Assembly: GCF_014280235.1 (NCBI RefSeq)
Contig: NZ_CP047940.1
Span: forward strand, 1,116,001-1,180,000
Reading direction: 5' to 3'
Length of the DNA stretch: 64,000 nucleotides
Origin: Cyanobium sp. NS01
Lineage (GTDB): Bacteria; Cyanobacteriota; Cyanobacteriia; PCC-6307; Cyanobiaceae
Under the pieces are notes generated by a model. That model made no database searches. It was not told the DNA's origin and worked only from the letters and a program-made list of their open reading frames with translations. Positions 62,434 through 64,000 of this stretch are shown here, piece after piece (position 1 is the stretch's first letter; each line of letters begins with the position of its first letter). A program made the translations under genes and the position numbers.

Positions 62434-64000
62434 ATGAATGACCCCGCGTCCAGGCTCGAGGCCCGGGCCCAGGAGCTGCTGGCACAGGTCTCCACGGCCG
62501 AGAAGCTGGCCCTGCTCGATGGCGACACGCCGTTCTGGTCCGGCATGGCGGACATTGCTCTGACTCAGGCCTCCCACCGCCATCCCTGGCCGGCGGGGCA
62601 GCTGCCTCGGCTGGGCCTGAAGGGCCTTCAGTTCGTCGATGGTCCCCGGGGCGTGGTGCTCGAGGGTGGCGCCACCACGTTCCCCGTGCCGATGGCGCGC
62701 GGTGCCTGCTGGGACCCCGAGCTGGAGGAGCGCATCGGCGAGGCCATCGCTGTTGAGGCCCGATCCTTCGGGGCCAACTGGGTGGCCGGGGTATGCGTCA
62801 ACCTGCTGCGTCACCCTGGCTGGGGCAGGGCCCAGGAAACCTATGGGGAAGACCCGGTGCACGTGGGCGCCATGGGGGCCGCCATGACCCGGGGGCTGGA
62901 ACGCCATGCCGTGGCCTGCGTCAAGCACTTCGCCCTCAACTCGATCGACAGCTCCCGGTTCCTGGTGGACGTGCAGGTCGGGCAGCGGGCGCTTCATGAG
63001 CTGTATCTGCCCCATTTCCGCGATTGCGTGGAGGCCGGCGCCGGCTCGGTGATGAGCGCGTACAACCAGGTCAACGGCCACTGGTGCGGTCAGCAGCCTG
63101 AGCTGCTGCGGCGGATCCTCAAGGAGCGGTGGGGATTCAGTGGCTTCGTGGTCACTGATTTCATCTTCGGCCTGCGGGATGGCGTCGCCGCCCTGCTGGC
63201 GGGCCAGGACCTGGAAATGCCCTTTCCCATGGTGTTCGCAGGCTGCCTGCCCGAGGCCGTGGCCGATGGCCGGGTGCCAATGGGGTGTGTCGACGAGGCC
63301 GTGCGGCGGCTGCTGCAGGTGCAGCTGGGTGTGCCACCTGGAACGTACCCAGCCTCGCTGCGCTCGTGCCAGCAGCACCGGGCCCTGGCCCGCGAAGCGG
63401 CCACCAGCTCGATCGTGCTGCTGCGCAACGAAGGGCAGGTGCTGCCCTTCCGCGGTCTCACCTCGCTGGCGGTGATCGGCCGGCTGGCGTCGCTGCCAAA
63501 CCTGGGCGATCGCGGTTCTTCAGACACCAGACCCCTGCCCGGAGCGGTGGTGACGCCGCTGCAGGGTTTGCGGGACGCGGCTTCAGAGCTGCGGATCGAG
63601 CAGGCCAGTGGCGACAGCCCCCAGGAGGCGGCGGAGCTGGCGGCCCGCTGTGATGCCGCCTTGGTGGTGGTCGGGCTCGACTGGCGCCTGGAGGGGGAGC
63701 ACATCCACCCCGGGGACATCGCCCCGATCCTGCGCCTGATCCCCCCGCCTGGCTGGTTGCTGCGGCTGCTGGGGCGGCGCCGGCTGATGCCGCTCTGGCG
63801 ACCTGTCGCCGAGATGATCGCCTGGACCACCAGCTTTGCCTCCGCCCGTCAGGGCGGCGACTTTGCCGCCGGGGATCGCACCGACCTGAGCCTGCCGGCG
63901 GATCAGGTGGCCCTGATTCGCCAGGTCGCCGCCGCCCATCCCCGCACCGTGGTGGTGCTGATGGGCGGCGGGGGCCTGCTGATCGAGGACTGGCGGCAAC
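62434..64000 (+). CDS. family 3 glycoside hydrolase, 3' end missing
   Basis: Open from ATG 62434 to the window edge (522 codons and one base), so the C-terminus is not seen. GH3 features: FVDGPRGVVLEGGATTFPVP near residue 70, GWGRAQETYGEDPVHVGA (family FGRNWETYSEDP-like), CVKHFALNS near 163, and SAYNQVNGHWCGQQPELL. The nucleophile Asp is expected in FSGFVVTDFIFGLRDG (about residue 241). The common SDW is TDF here. The second, flavodoxin-like domain begins near 345. Beta-glucosidase or beta-xylosidase activity is likely. No signal peptide, so cytoplasmic. Confidence 0.9.
   Translation, partial: MNDPASRLEARAQELLAQVSTAEKLALLDGDTPFWSGMADIALTQASHRHPWPAGQLPRLGLKGLQFVDGPRGVVLEGGATTFPVPMARGACWDPELEERIGEAIAVEARSFGANWVAGVCVNLLRHPGWGRAQETYGEDPVHVGAMGAAMTRGLERHAVACVKHFALNSIDSSRFLVDVQVGQRALHELYLPHFRDCVEAGAGSVMSAYNQVNGHWCGQQPELLRRILKERWGFSGFVVTDFIFGLRDGVAALLAGQDLEMPFPMVFAGCLPEAVADGRVPMGCVDEAVRRLLQVQLGVPPGTYPASLRSCQQHRALAREAATSSIVLLRNEGQVLPFRGLTSLAVIGRLASLPNLGDRGSSDTRPLPGAVVTPLQGLRDAASELRIEQASGDSPQEAAELAARCDAALVVVGLDWRLEGEHIHPGDIAPILRLIPPPGWLLRLLGRRRLMPLWRPVAEMIAWTTSFASARQGGDFAAGDRTDLSLPADQVALIRQVAAAHPRTVVVLMGGGGLLIEDWRQ

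Overview
The window is GC-rich, densely packed chromosomal DNA from a cyanobacterium, most likely a picocyanobacterium of the Synechococcus/Cyanobium group. This is inferred from the gene set: a Ycf35 (DUF1257) protein, DUF3110, DUF1995, DUF4079 and DUF4330 proteins, a DnaK3-type chaperone with a DnaJ partner, RibBA with a cyanobacterial C-terminal extension, a short Hfq head-to-head with dapF, and many translationally coupled genes with GTG starts. No rRNA, phage, CRISPR array or intact insertion sequence was seen. One tRNA, tRNA-Ser(GGA), is present.

Layout. Bases 1-2537 are gene-poor and hold one glycine-repeat protein. From 2538 to 6291 a minus-strand run encodes two tiny proteins, a secreted protein, a 4Fe-4S ferredoxin, HisZ, an inositol-phosphatase family enzyme and a 2Fe-2S ferredoxin. 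Then come tRNA-Ser with a terminator and the pstC-pstA-pstB phosphate transporter genes, preceded by a candidate Pho box. On the plus strand follow dnaK, dnaJ, DUF3110 and murQ. Bases 14.3-25.1 kb are housekeeping: mtnP, a cyclophilin, ribBA, argC, purN, Ycf35, an M61 peptidase, an AmiD-like amidase, a DUF1402-like protein and pgi. Bases 25.1-28.9 kb hold a three-gene ABC-2 exporter and a DUF819 permease. CutA, DUF4079 and a cellulose-synthase-like glycosyltransferase follow.

The most unusual part is 32.5-36.6 kb. A single 839-codon frame joins a complete transglutaminase-like domain to a complete NAD-type malic enzyme. Next to it are a yccF-like gene broken by one in-frame amber codon, a MazF-type toxin with its small antitoxin, and a helicase scrap whose Walker A lysine has become glutamine. 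This looks like a small accessory island set in conserved sequence.

From 36.6 kb order returns: a conserved hypothetical gene, a PPC/DUF296-glutaredoxin fusion, a CDF metal transporter, a 2OG-Fe(II) oxygenase, DUF427, a coupled trio of hypothetical genes, and a tightly overlapping sbcD-sbcC-CPBP-protease operon. Then come a PfkB kinase, leuS, hfq, dapF with an extra Cys-bearing tail, a cysteine desulfurase, DUF1995, DUF4330, a PBP4-type carboxypeptidase, a coiled-coil protein, coaD, a flavin reductase, uvrC, a small secreted protein, and a GH3 glycosidase cut by the window end.

Several genes bear on the cell wall (murQ, amiD-like, dacB-like), on phosphate uptake (pst), on amino-acid and vitamin synthesis (hisZ, argC, dapF, ribBA, coaD), and on DNA repair (sbcCD, uvrC). 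Names rest on motifs read by eye. No database search was run.
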